DNA of 11,487 nucleotides from Flavobacteriales bacterium. GTDB lineage: Bacteria; Bacteroidota; Bacteroidia; NS11-12g; UBA955. Each line of letters begins with the position of its first letter. Positions within the stretch are counted from its first letter, which is position 1. Made by a program: the position numbers and the translations under genes. The stretch covers positions 1 through 11,487 of the forward strand of contig CANFVI010000040.1 in assembly GCA_947450405.1 (NCBI GenBank), written 5' to 3'. A model generated the notes under the pieces. It saw only the letters and a list, made by a program, of their open reading frames with translations, searched no databases and was not told the origin of the DNA. This document shows, in pieces, positions 1 to 7,691 of the stretch.

Positions 1-830
1 ATATTTTCCCTCAAGCATATTTATATCGAAATGGGTTTCAGAGTGATAATCACATTGACAAAAAGAAAGTAAATGAAATTGCCAATAGAGCATTTATAAC
101 CAGAGATACAAATTATTCAATAAACGACAAATCACCTTCTCAATACTTGCATGTTGTGAGATCTGAATACCCAGAGGCTTTAGTAAAACAGTTTATCCCT
201 GATAACCCTGAATTATGGGATGCCGAAAGATTTGATGATTTCTTATTGTCTAGACGAAATTGGATTGCGAAAGAAATAAATGACTTTTTACTTCGATTAA
301 AAAATCATAGCCCAGACAACAATGATGTGCGAGAGATTAAACAAGTTAGGGACTGGATAGAATACTTTAGTCATGAAGAAAATAACTTTATTGAATATAA
401 ATCTTCATTGCGTATGTGTTTGAGAGAAAATAAACCGATGCCATATGTTGAGCATAGTATATTGAAGACGATAAATGGTTTCCAAAATTCTGAAGGAGGA
501 ACTTTATATATTGGAATAGAAGATGATGGCAATGTTTTGGGCTTAGATAAAGATTTTTCGTCATTTGGAAATAAAGGAAAAGATGGCTTTCTATTACATT
601 TTGACAATATGATCATTAACGGACTTGGCAAAGAACAACAGGCAGACATTGAAATAAAATTTGAATCTGTCTCTGAAAAAGAGTTTGCCATAGTTGAGGT
701 TAGCGCAAGCAACAAGCCTGTGTTTTTAAATGTTAACGGCAAAAAAGAGTTTTATGTTCGACATGCTGCTTCATCTAGATCATATGATATAAGTGAAGCA
801 TACGAATACATCAATAAGCACTGGAATTAA
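1..830 (+). CDS. GmrSD-like DUF262/DUF1524 protein fused to an AlbA_2 domain, 5' end outside the window
   Basis: The frame is open from position 3 to the TAA at 828-830, giving 275 codons with no start needed inside the window, so the gene begins upstream. The TTG at 147 is only an internal codon. The first codons read IFPQAYL, and bases 1-2 (AT) fit a preceding CAT His codon, giving the HIFP signature of the HNH-type DUF1524 region. NEIANRAFIT and KSPSQYL follow, typical of the C-terminal part of DUF262/GmrSD proteins. From about 387 an AlbA_2 (Schlafen-type) domain follows: FIEYKSSL, then GGTLYIGIEDDG (495-530) and FYVRHAASSRSY (750-785). GmrSD proteins are Type IV nucleases that attack modified phage DNA, while AlbA_2 domains are linked to nucleic-acid binding. 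The stop codon abuts the hsdM ATG, so co-expression with the Type I system is likely. Domain assignments come from recognised motifs; activity on modified DNA is inference. Confidence 0.8.
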   Translation, partial: IFPQAYLYRNGFQSDNHIDKKKVNEIANRAFITRDTNYSINDKSPSQYLHVVRSEYPEALVKQFIPDNPELWDAERFDDFLLSRRNWIAKEINDFLLRLKNHSPDNNDVREIKQVRDWIEYFSHEENNFIEYKSSLRMCLRENKPMPYVEHSILKTINGFQNSEGGTLYIGIEDDGNVLGLDKDFSSFGNKGKDGFLLHFDNMIINGLGKEQQADIEIKFESVSEKEFAIVEVSASNKPVFLNVNGKKEFYVRHAASSRSYDISEAYEYINKHWN

Positions 831-2288
831 ATGACCCAACAAGAACTAGAAAAATACCTCTGGGGAGCTGCCAAAGTGTTGCGTGGCACCATCGATGCCG
901 GAGATTATAAGCAATATATCTTCCCTCTTTTGTTTTTCAAACGGATATGCGATGTGTATGACGAAGAATTTGAACGGGCATTAAAAGAAAGCGATGGCGA
1001 TATAGAATATGCTGCCTTTGCAGAACACCATCATTTTATTGTACCTCAAAATGCCCATTGGAACACCGCTCGCGAAACTACCACCAATGTGGGCATGGCC
1101 ATACAAAGTGCCATGCGGGAGATTGAAAAAGCAAACCCCGATACCTTATATGGCATTTTTGGTGATGCAAGTTGGACCAATAAAGACCGTCTTTCAGATG
1201 CTACGCTAATTAATTTAATTGAACATTTCTCTCAACACAAACTCAATTTGAGCACTGTTGCCGACGATAAATTGGGTAATGCTTATGAATACTTAATTAA
1301 AGAATTTGCGGACGATAGCGGTCATACCGCTGCCGAGTTTTATACCAACCGCACAGTGGTAAAACTCATGACCATGATTATGGACCCGCAACCGGGCGAG
1401 AGTGTTTATGATCCTACTTGTGGCTCAGGTGGCTTGTTGTTGAACTGCGCTTTGCATTTGCGTGATGAAGGAAAAGAATACCGCACCCTGAAATTATACG
1501 GACAAGAAATTAACCTCATTACCTCTGCTATTGCACGCATGAATATGTTTATGCACGGTATTGAGGAATTTAGCATTGTGCGTGGTGATACTTTGGCACA
1601 ACCTGCGTTTTTGGAAAATGATACCCTTAAAAAGTTCAATGTCATTTTAGCTAACCCGCCTTACTCCATTAAAGCCTGGGACCGTAAAAGTTTTGAAAAT
1701 GATCCTTATGGAAGAAATATTTGGGGAACACCAACACAAGGTTGTGCCGACTATGCATTTCAGCAGCACATTCACAAAAGCTTAAATGAGAAAAACGGTC
1801 GTTATGCAATCCTTTGGCCTCACGGAATTTTATTTCGAGATATGGAAGCAGAATTGCGGAGAAAAATGGTTGCTGAAGACCAGGTTGAAGCTGTAATAGG
1901 ATTGGGTGCAAACTTGTTTTATAATTCTCCAATGGAAGCTATGATTTTAGTTGGAAATACAAATAAGCCCAAAAGCAGAAAAGGCAAAGTACTATTCGTA
2001 AATGGAAAGTATGATGTCATAGATAATAAAGGATTAGCTTATTTAAATCAAGAACATATAGATAAACTTTATTCTGCTTTCAAGGAATACAAGGACATTC
2101 CTCACTATGCTAAGGTTGCAACTATTGAAGAAATATTAGACCTTGAAGGCAATATGAATATTAATTTTTATGTAAAAGTTGATAAGGGTGAAGAGCAACT
2201 AACTTTTGAAGAAGCATTCGGTAATTGGAAAACTTCAAGTAAGACACTTAATGATTCTATGAATAACTTATTCGAAGTATTAAAATAA
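831..2288 (+). CDS. hsdM: Type I restriction-modification DNA methyltransferase subunit HsdM
   Basis: This 485-aa protein is the N6-adenine methyltransferase subunit of a Type I system. It transfers a methyl group from S-adenosylmethionine to adenine in the target chosen by HsdS, and is also part of the restriction complex. The HsdM N-terminal domain (about residues 3-140) includes YIFPLLFFKRICDVYDEE. The catalytic domain shows AEFYTNRTVVKLM (168-180), the SAM-binding motif DPTCGSGG (194-201) and catalytic NPPY (275-278), followed by AVIGLGANLFYNSPMEA. Length is normal for the family and no key motif is missing. The ATG directly follows the TAA of the upstream gene, and the TAA overlaps the hsdS ATG by one base (TAATG), which suggests translational coupling. 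The 5' half is clearly richer in G+C than the 3' half (see findings). Confidence 0.97.
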   Translation: MTQQELEKYLWGAAKVLRGTIDAGDYKQYIFPLLFFKRICDVYDEEFERALKESDGDIEYAAFAEHHHFIVPQNAHWNTARETTTNVGMAIQSAMREIEKANPDTLYGIFGDASWTNKDRLSDATLINLIEHFSQHKLNLSTVADDKLGNAYEYLIKEFADDSGHTAAEFYTNRTVVKLMTMIMDPQPGESVYDPTCGSGGLLLNCALHLRDEGKEYRTLKLYGQEINLITSAIARMNMFMHGIEEFSIVRGDTLAQPAFLENDTLKKFNVILANPPYSIKAWDRKSFENDPYGRNIWGTPTQGCADYAFQQHIHKSLNEKNGRYAILWPHGILFRDMEAELRRKMVAEDQVEAVIGLGANLFYNSPMEAMILVGNTNKPKSRKGKVLFVNGKYDVIDNKGLAYLNQEHIDKLYSAFKEYKDIPHYAKVATIEEILDLEGNMNINFYVKVDKGEEQLTFEEAFGNWKTSSKTLNDSMNNLFEVLK

Positions 2289-3415
2289 TGAAAGTCTTAA
2301 TTGAAAACACAGCAGATACGCTTCAAATTGACAAGAAGAATTGGACTAAAGTAAAATTTGGAGCAGTTGCAATACAACAAAAAATATCTGTTGATAGAGA
2401 TAAAACTGATTTGACATTTTATGTAAAAGGAGAACATATGGGTTCTCAAGATTTGCATCTTCGAGAATGGGGTGAATTGACAGATGAATATCTGGGACCT
2501 GCTTTCATAAGATATTTTGAAAAGGATGATATACTTTATGGTTCAAGAAGGACCTATCTAAGAAAAGTAGTTATTGCTCCATTTGAAGGAATAACATCAA
2601 ATACGACATTGGTTATAAAGGCTAATGAAAAAATAATTGATAAACGATTATTGCCTTTTGTGATGATGTCGGAAGGTTTTACAGATCATTCAATAAAAAA
2701 TTCAAAAGGTTCTGTTAATCCATATATAAATTGGAAAGACCTTGCCAACTACGAATTCCTCCTCCCTCCCAAAGCCGAGCAAGCCCGCTTGGCAGAATTA
2801 CTCTGGGCTATGGATGAAGTGATTGAAAAGGAAAAGTTAGTAATTGATATGACCAAAAAACTTAAAAAGTCAAAACTTAAAGAAACCTTTAAAAAAGAAA
2901 ATTGTAGAAAATTGAAAATAGGGTCAATATCTGAAAGCTTAGATAATAAAAGAATTCCAATCAAATCAAGTATTAGAACAAATGGCGAATATCCATACTA
3001 CGGTGCAAGTGGTATCGTTGATTATGTTTCAGATTTTATTTTTGATGAAGAAATTCTATTAATTTCTGAGGATGGCGAAAATTTAGTAAGTAGAAATCTG
3101 CCAATTGCTTATTCTGTTGATGAAAAATGTTGGGTTAATAATCACGCACACGTTCTAAAAATTATCAAAGGAAGCCGTTATTTAGTAAAGGAGTATTTTA
3201 ATTTCTCTAACATTAGTGATTTTATTGCAAGTGGAACAAGACCTAAATTAAATAAAGGTGTATTAATGGAAATGCCAATTTATTTACCATTTGAGGGGGA
3301 TGATATTAAATATGAAAGGGAATTATTAGCTATAGATGCTTCGAAATCAAATTGCGATGAAAAATTAGTCTCTTCTCAATCTTTACAAAAAAGCCTCATC
3401 AATCAAATATTTTAA
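2288..3415 (+). CDS. hsdS: Type I restriction-modification specificity subunit HsdS
   Basis: This 375-aa protein is the DNA-recognition subunit that directs both methylation and cleavage by the Type I complex. Two target-recognition domains can be seen: TRD1 at about residues 17-160, ending in NWKDLANYEFLLPP, and TRD2 at about 206-335, with EYPYYGASGIVDYV near its start and GTRPKLNKGVLMEMPIYLP at its end. They are separated by a helical conserved region (about 161-205: EQARLAELLWAMDEVIEKEK) and followed by a shorter helical tail (about 340-375) ending KSLINQIF. This is the usual TRD-spacer-TRD-spacer plan, slightly shorter than average. The ATG overlaps the hsdM stop by one base. The target sequence cannot be read from the protein. 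The central conserved region is coded by unusually G+C-rich DNA between AT-rich TRDs, a pattern that suggests TRD exchange. Confidence 0.95.
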   Translation: MKVLIENTADTLQIDKKNWTKVKFGAVAIQQKISVDRDKTDLTFYVKGEHMGSQDLHLREWGELTDEYLGPAFIRYFEKDDILYGSRRTYLRKVVIAPFEGITSNTTLVIKANEKIIDKRLLPFVMMSEGFTDHSIKNSKGSVNPYINWKDLANYEFLLPPKAEQARLAELLWAMDEVIEKEKLVIDMTKKLKKSKLKETFKKENCRKLKIGSISESLDNKRIPIKSSIRTNGEYPYYGASGIVDYVSDFIFDEEILLISEDGENLVSRNLPIAYSVDEKCWVNNHAHVLKIIKGSRYLVKEYFNFSNISDFIASGTRPKLNKGVLMEMPIYLPFEGDDIKYERELLAIDASKSNCDEKLVSSQSLQKSLINQIF

Positions 3416-3417
3416 GC

Positions 3418-6390
3418 ATGGGATTTAACGAACTCAATAGCGTAGAGCATTACATCATTCACCAACTCAGTAGGGTAAATTTAAATAGTAATGAAGTGCA
3501 AGAACCAAAAGAAGGCTATGGTGCACAATGGCAATACAAATCAGCTGAGGATTTAAACCGTTCGGTAAATGAAGTTCTTATTGAACAAGAATTGAAGGAT
3601 GCTTTAATTCGTTTAAATCCTGAAATATCAGCGAAATCAGAATTGGCTGATGAAGTAATTTATAAACTTCGAGCTATTTTAATTTCCGTTAATCAAATAG
3701 GGCTAGTAAAAGCCAACGAAGAATTTTTTAAATGGCTCGGAGGAGATAAAACCATGCCCTTTGGTGAAAACAATCGCCATGTACCTATTCGTATTTTCGA
3801 TTTTGAAAATTTATATCAAAATAAATACATTGTTACCAATCAATTTCGTATCCATCATCGCGAAACCAAAATACCCGATATTGTTTTATTCATCAATGGT
3901 ATTCCTGTTGTTGTAGGCGAAGCTAAAACACCTATAAGACCAAGTGTAAGTTGGTTAGATGGTGCCTATGAAATTCACGAAGTATATGAAAACACCGTTC
4001 CACAATTATTTGTGCCCAATATATTATCCTTCGCCACCGAAGGCAAAGCGTTGTATTATGGAAGCATCCGTTGCCCATTAGACTTTTGGGCACCTTGGCG
4101 TTTAGAAGACGAAGATGAAGATGAAACACTTGCGCGCAGATTGGGCTTAGGTGAAATTGGCAAAGAGATGGGTGATTTATTAAGCCCTGCTCGCTTGTTA
4201 GATATTTTACAAAACTTTTCTTTGTTCACAAGCAACAAGAAAAAACAACGCAGTAAAGTAATACCACGCTTTCAGCAATACGAAGGAGCAAATAAAATTG
4301 TAGAACGCGTAAAAGAAGGGCGTGTTAAAAAGGGATTGATTTGGCATTTCCAAGGTTCAGGTAAATCGTTGTTAATGGTTTTTGCAGCACAAAAATTAAG
4401 ACGAGCAGCAGAGTTAAAAAGTCCAACTGTTATTGTGCTGGTAGATCGTACCGATTTAGATACTCAAATTTCAGGCACCTTCAATGCATCAGATATTCCC
4501 AACGTAGAAGCTACCGAAAGCATTAAGGATTTACAAAAAATGTTGGAACAGGATACACGAAAAATTATCATTTCTATGATACATAAATTTCGTGATGCTA
4601 AACCCAATATGAATACCCGCGATAATATTATTGTGTTGGTGGATGAAGCTCATAGAACTCAAGAAGGTGATTTAGGAAGACAAATGCGTGCGGCCTTGCC
4701 TAATGCGTTCTTGTTTGGATTAACTGGAACTCCAGTAAATAAAGCCGATAAGAATACTTTTTGGGCATTTGGTTCTGAAGAAGATGAAGGTGGATATTTA
4801 TCTCGTTACACTTTTCAAGATTCTATTCGCGATGGAGCAACGTTGCCCTTACATTTTGAGCCTCGCTTGATAGATGTTCACGTTGATAAAGATACGATAG
4901 ACATACTTTTCAAAGATTTCAAAGAAGAGGCTTCGCTTACGGACGAAGAAGCAGATGCACTAAATAAAAAATCGGCGAAGATGGCCGCCTTCCTCAAATC
5001 ACCGGAGCGGGTGGCAAAAATTGTAGAGGATATTTCAATTCACTTCAAAGAAAAAGTAGCACCTCATGGTTTCAAAGCCATGATTGTGACCCCTGATAGA
5101 GAAGCCTGTGTGCAATATAAAGAAGCACTTGATAAGTTTTTCCCAGTTGAAGCAAGTAAAGTAGTTGTTTCTACCACTGCCAATGATACACTTGAATTCA
5201 AACAAAAGTGGGGCGTTGATAAATCGCAACAAGAGCGAATAGTTGATGAATACAATGATCCAATTTCTGATTTACAGTTTCTCATTGTTACAGCTAAACT
5301 ACTCACTGGCTTTGATGCACCTATTTTGCAAACCATGTATTTAGATAAGTCCATTAAAGACCATACGCTTTTGCAAGCCATTTGTAGAACCAACCGTTTG
5401 TTTCCAAATAAAACTTATGGCCGTATTGTAGATTATTTTGGTGTGTTTGACAATGCTGCAAAAGCATTAGAGTTTGATGAAGCATCAGTAAAACAAATCA
5501 TCACCAACTTATCAGAACTGCGTGGTCAATTGCCACAAGCAGTAAAAGATGCTTTACAACATTTTACAGGTTTGGATAGAACTCAACATGGATTTGAAGG
5601 TCTTGAAGCCGCTCAAAATGCCATCAAAACAGATGAGAAAAAAGATGCTTTTGCTAAAGACTATAAATTCTTAAGCAAACTCTGGGAGTCACTATCACCT
5701 GATACCATTTTAAATTTATATCAAGTAGATTATAAATGGCTAACACAAGTATTTGAATCGGTGCGTCCAGCATCAGATAATGTAGGTAAATTATTATGGA
5801 TGACATTGGGTGCGCAAACAACCAAACTCATACACGATAACATTCACGTTGGAGAAATTCATAACCTGGATGAATTTATTTTAGACGCCGATGTAATTGA
5901 AGATATTTTCAATAATCCCGATCCAAAAAATGCGAAGAAGCTTGAAAAAATTCTTGTAAGTCGATTCAATAAACATAAAAACGATCCACGTTTCAAGAAA
6001 CTTAGTGAACTCTTAGAAGCATTGAGAGACAAGGCCGAGAAAGGATTGATCACTTCCATTGAGTTTGTTAAGGAACTTTGTAAAATAGCCAAAGAAACAG
6101 TTCAAGCAGAGAAAGATTTAGAATCAGAAGTTCAAGAAAAATCACCAAAGGCAGCCTTAACAGAATTATTCATAGAATTAAAAACCGATCAAACACCCGC
6201 AGTTGTGGAACGCATCGTAGCAGATATTGATGCGATTGTTCGTGTAGTTAGCTTTCCTGGTTGGCAAAAAACAACCTCTGGTGAAAGAGAGGTTCAAAAA
6301 TCATTAAGGCAAGCACTATTAAAATATCAATTGCACAAAGACCAAGTATTATTTGATAGAGCTTACAGCTACATTAAGGAGTATTATTAA
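3418..6390 (+). CDS. hsdR: Type I restriction endonuclease and translocase subunit HsdR
   Basis: This 990-aa protein is the restriction and motor subunit. It binds the HsdM/HsdS methyltransferase at unmethylated sites, pulls DNA using ATP and cuts at a distance. The N-terminal nuclease domain has a PD-(D/E)xK core with D154 (KIPDIV) and E168/K170 (GEAK). The SF2 helicase motor shows Walker A FQGSGKS (311-317), DEAH (409-412), LTGTP (435-439) and the motif VI-like sequence QAICRTNR (653-660). The C-terminal roughly 280 residues are helical and charged, as expected for the region contacting the methyltransferase. All catalytic motifs are intact and length is normal, so the enzyme should be active. 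The ATG lies 2 bp after the hsdS stop. An EcoR124I-like (Type IC) relationship is plausible from size and gene set but not shown. Confidence 0.97.
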   Translation: MGFNELNSVEHYIIHQLSRVNLNSNEVQEPKEGYGAQWQYKSAEDLNRSVNEVLIEQELKDALIRLNPEISAKSELADEVIYKLRAILISVNQIGLVKANEEFFKWLGGDKTMPFGENNRHVPIRIFDFENLYQNKYIVTNQFRIHHRETKIPDIVLFINGIPVVVGEAKTPIRPSVSWLDGAYEIHEVYENTVPQLFVPNILSFATEGKALYYGSIRCPLDFWAPWRLEDEDEDETLARRLGLGEIGKEMGDLLSPARLLDILQNFSLFTSNKKKQRSKVIPRFQQYEGANKIVERVKEGRVKKGLIWHFQGSGKSLLMVFAAQKLRRAAELKSPTVIVLVDRTDLDTQISGTFNASDIPNVEATESIKDLQKMLEQDTRKIIISMIHKFRDAKPNMNTRDNIIVLVDEAHRTQEGDLGRQMRAALPNAFLFGLTGTPVNKADKNTFWAFGSEEDEGGYLSRYTFQDSIRDGATLPLHFEPRLIDVHVDKDTIDILFKDFKEEASLTDEEADALNKKSAKMAAFLKSPERVAKIVEDISIHFKEKVAPHGFKAMIVTPDREACVQYKEALDKFFPVEASKVVVSTTANDTLEFKQKWGVDKSQQERIVDEYNDPISDLQFLIVTAKLLTGFDAPILQTMYLDKSIKDHTLLQAICRTNRLFPNKTYGRIVDYFGVFDNAAKALEFDEASVKQIITNLSELRGQLPQAVKDALQHFTGLDRTQHGFEGLEAAQNAIKTDEKKDAFAKDYKFLSKLWESLSPDTILNLYQVDYKWLTQVFESVRPASDNVGKLLWMTLGAQTTKLIHDNIHVGEIHNLDEFILDADVIEDIFNNPDPKNAKKLEKILVSRFNKHKNDPRFKKLSELLEALRDKAEKGLITSIEFVKELCKIAKETVQAEKDLESEVQEKSPKAALTELFIELKTDQTPAVVERIVADIDAIVRVVSFPGWQKTTSGEREVQKSLRQALLKYQLHKDQVLFDRAYSYIKEYY

Positions 6391-6394
6391 ACAA

Positions 6395-6643
6395 ATGAAA
6401 TTCGGATTCCGCATATCGTCCCTCACCAAACGAATTGCTGCTCGAACTTCGGTAAAGCGCATAATTCGACATAACCTAGGATTCAAAGCTCCTAGAGGTT
6501 TGGGATGGATTACTGATCCAAATAAAGCATTGTATAACAGGGTTTACAATAAGACTAGCAGAGTATGCTTGTTGAGCTTCCTGTTTTTGTTGAGCATTCC
6601 TGGGGCCTTGGTTTTTGTAGCTTGGAAATATTTCATCTTATGA
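6395..6643 (+). CDS. Small basic protein with one C-terminal membrane segment
   Basis: This 82-aa protein starts MKFGFRISSLTKRIAARTSV, 4 bp after hsdR. The first two thirds are strongly basic and contain APRGLGWITDPNKALYNRVYNKTS. From about residue 60 a hydrophobic stretch (CLLSFLFLLSIPGALVFVAW) forms one likely membrane helix. The frame can be read upstream to about 6353 inside hsdR, but the ATG at 6395 is preferred because the MKFGF...ARTS start looks like a real conserved N-terminus and AAGGAG lies at 6376-6381, 13 bp upstream. The GW-[IL]-[TN]-[DN]-P-[NK]-KA-x-YN-[RK]-V-YN-[RK]-T pattern resembles small proteins I recall from phages and mobile elements of several phyla, but I cannot name the family. 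Co-transcription with the restriction operon is likely from spacing. Its function is unknown. Confidence 0.75.
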   Translation: MKFGFRISSLTKRIAARTSVKRIIRHNLGFKAPRGLGWITDPNKALYNRVYNKTSRVCLLSFLFLLSIPGALVFVAWKYFIL

Positions 6644-6722
6644 AACTACCCTTTCATTGCATGCATTTGCATTTCATTAGCCTCTTGCATCACATTTTAA
6701 AATCCCCGACAATAGTGAAATG

Positions 6723-6755
6723 AGCGTTAAAATATAAATTTTCAAGCGTCAAAAT
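6723..6755. repeat. Pair of AGCGTYAAAAT direct repeats
   Basis: AGCGTTAAAAT (6723-6733) and AGCGTCAAAAT (6745-6755) are 22 bp apart start to start, about two helical turns. They sit in the 226-bp gap after 6643, upstream of the gene at 6870, so they could be a paired operator. The rest of the gap is very AT-rich, with several TTAATTAAT-like stretches and no gene. Confidence 0.35.
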
Positions 6756-6826
6756 TAATGATTATGAGTTAATTAATAAACGATAATTAATACTCAATTT
6801 TCACCTCATATCCACAATTATTTTCC

Positions 6827-6834
6827 TATTTTTG
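6827..6834 (+). promoter_or_regulatory. Possible Bacteroidota -7 promoter element
   Basis: TATTTTTG matches the TAnnTTTG -7 consensus of the Bacteroidota primary sigma factor and lies 35 bp before the ATG at 6870. A clear TTTG -33 box at the usual distance is missing; only a TTTT at 6798-6801 is near, too far upstream. The AT-rich background makes chance matches common. Confidence 0.35.
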
Positions 6835-6847
6835 AATACTATCATAA

Positions 6848-6863
6848 ATCCCTCAAAATAATA
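6848..6863 (+). repeat. Leader repeat copy 1, ATCCCTCAAAATAATA
   Basis: These 16 bases end 6 bp before the ATG at 6870, where a ribosome binding site would sit. An identical copy is at 7655-7670 and an 11-base version (ATCCCTCAAAA) is at 9534-9544. Each lies at a gene boundary, so a shared leader, operator or promoter-associated role is possible. Confidence 0.5.
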
Positions 6864-6869
6864 CAATCA

Positions 6870-7148
6870 ATGAGATTTGACCCAATAACCATGGAGGTTT
6901 ATACCAACAACGGCGAATTTATCAAGAAGATGAATTGTCCATACAAAATAAATTGGGACAATCTAGATGCAACAAACTCAACATCACGCAAATGTTCAAA
7001 TTGCGACCATCTGATCATCGATACCCAATATATGTCGGATGATGAACTGCTTCATTTGGTTACTCAAAACCCCAACACTTGCATGAAATTAGACTTGAAT
7101 CAACACAACCTACAAATCATATCAAATGGAATTTTGGAACAAAAATAA
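6870..7148 (+). CDS. Small Cys-containing protein, putative zinc binding
   Basis: This 92-aa protein has four cysteines placed as in a small metal site: C23 (NCPY), C42 and C45 (KCSNCDHLIID) and C71 (NPNTC). The spacing CxxC, then IIDT, then SDDEL, then C about 26 residues later recalls a CxxC...ID...DEE...C pattern common in small Bacteroidota proteins, but the family is not one I can name. There is no signal peptide or membrane helix. It begins a new transcription unit after a 226-bp gap, with a -7-like element and the repeated leader motif just upstream. Its stop lies 4 bp before the next gene, so the two are probably co-expressed. Zinc binding is inferred from the cysteines only. Confidence 0.72.
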   Translation: MRFDPITMEVYTNNGEFIKKMNCPYKINWDNLDATNSTSRKCSNCDHLIIDTQYMSDDELLHLVTQNPNTCMKLDLNQHNLQIISNGILEQK

Positions 7149-7152
7149 AAAC

Positions 7153-7611
7153 ATGGATAATATCCGTATTGTCAAAACTGCACGCGACAAAAAAAGCATC
7201 AATGAAGCTGCGAGTAAAGGACTTCAACCTTTACTCAAAAAAGTTGTGCCTTCTTCTGAAATCCGTTCTAAATACGCTGTTATTCAGAACAAAAAGACGG
7301 GTGAAATTACGGTAACAAACGACTATCGGATCTTTCATAATTTGAAGGGCAACCCTGATTTGGCAACCGTAATTGATTGGACCGAATATTATCCCCACAA
7401 TTTCGCGTCACCTTTTGCAGCATATTTAATTCCAAAAGACATCCAAATTGGTGAGCGCGTTTTCATTGAAGATTTAATTGAAGATTATGTTGGAGCCAGT
7501 TGGAACCAAGGCGACACCTACCGCCTGGAAAGTTGCGACGCAATTTGGAACGGCAAAGACTTAGAAATTCAGTATAATCCCCAAATAGATCTCTCTAATT
7601 TTGTTGGATAA
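7153..7611 (+). CDS. Conserved-looking soluble protein of unknown function
   Basis: This 152-aa protein starts MDNIRIVKTARDKKSINEAA. The frame also has an ATG at 7126, but that start would overlap the preceding gene by 23 bp and add a low-complexity MEFWNKNKN leader, so 7153 is preferred. The protein is soluble, with a basic N-terminal third (LLKKVVPSSEIRSKY) and an acidic, aromatic C-terminal two thirds (DWTEYYPHNF, ERVFIEDLIEDYVGASWNQG, LESCDAIWNGKDLEIQYNP). No catalytic motif stands out. The coding bias and regular composition support a real gene. It follows the Cys-rich protein by 4 bp, so they may act together. I do not recognise the family. Confidence 0.75.
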   Translation: MDNIRIVKTARDKKSINEAASKGLQPLLKKVVPSSEIRSKYAVIQNKKTGEITVTNDYRIFHNLKGNPDLATVIDWTEYYPHNFASPFAAYLIPKDIQIGERVFIEDLIEDYVGASWNQGDTYRLESCDAIWNGKDLEIQYNPQIDLSNFVG

Positions 7612-7630
7612 AAGAACTCTATTAAGATTA

Positions 7631-7659
7631 CCCTTATCCCCCAACTCTCCCCTTATCCC
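7631..7659. repeat. Direct repeat of CCCTTATCCC
   Basis: CCCTTATCCC occurs exactly at 7631-7640 and 7650-7659, 19 bp apart start to start, in an otherwise AT-rich 127-bp gap. The second copy runs into leader repeat copy 2. TTATCCC appears again at 9532-9538. The pair may be a protein-binding site ahead of the gene at 7739. Confidence 0.4.
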
Positions 7660-7670
7660 TCAAAATAATA
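7655..7670 (+). repeat. Leader repeat copy 2, ATCCCTCAAAATAATA
   Basis: This is identical over 16 bases to 6848-6863. After copy 1 comes CAATCAATG, a real start codon; after copy 2 comes TTATTATTCAATG, but that ATG (7681) is followed after one codon by TAG. Copy 2 may be a duplicated leader that no longer drives a gene, or a shared regulatory site 68 bp upstream of the ATG at 7739. Confidence 0.5.
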
Positions 7671-7691
7671 TTATTATTCAATGCATTAGAG

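Noticed and set aside
147..149. TTG at 147 as the start of the first gene.
   Set aside because: The same frame is open to the window edge and encodes conserved DUF1524-type residues upstream of this codon, so the gene starts outside the window.
7126..7152. ATG at 7126 as the start of the 152-aa protein gene.
   Set aside because: It would overlap the preceding gene and add a low-complexity Asn/Lys leader; the ATG at 7153, 4 bp after the preceding stop, is more natural.
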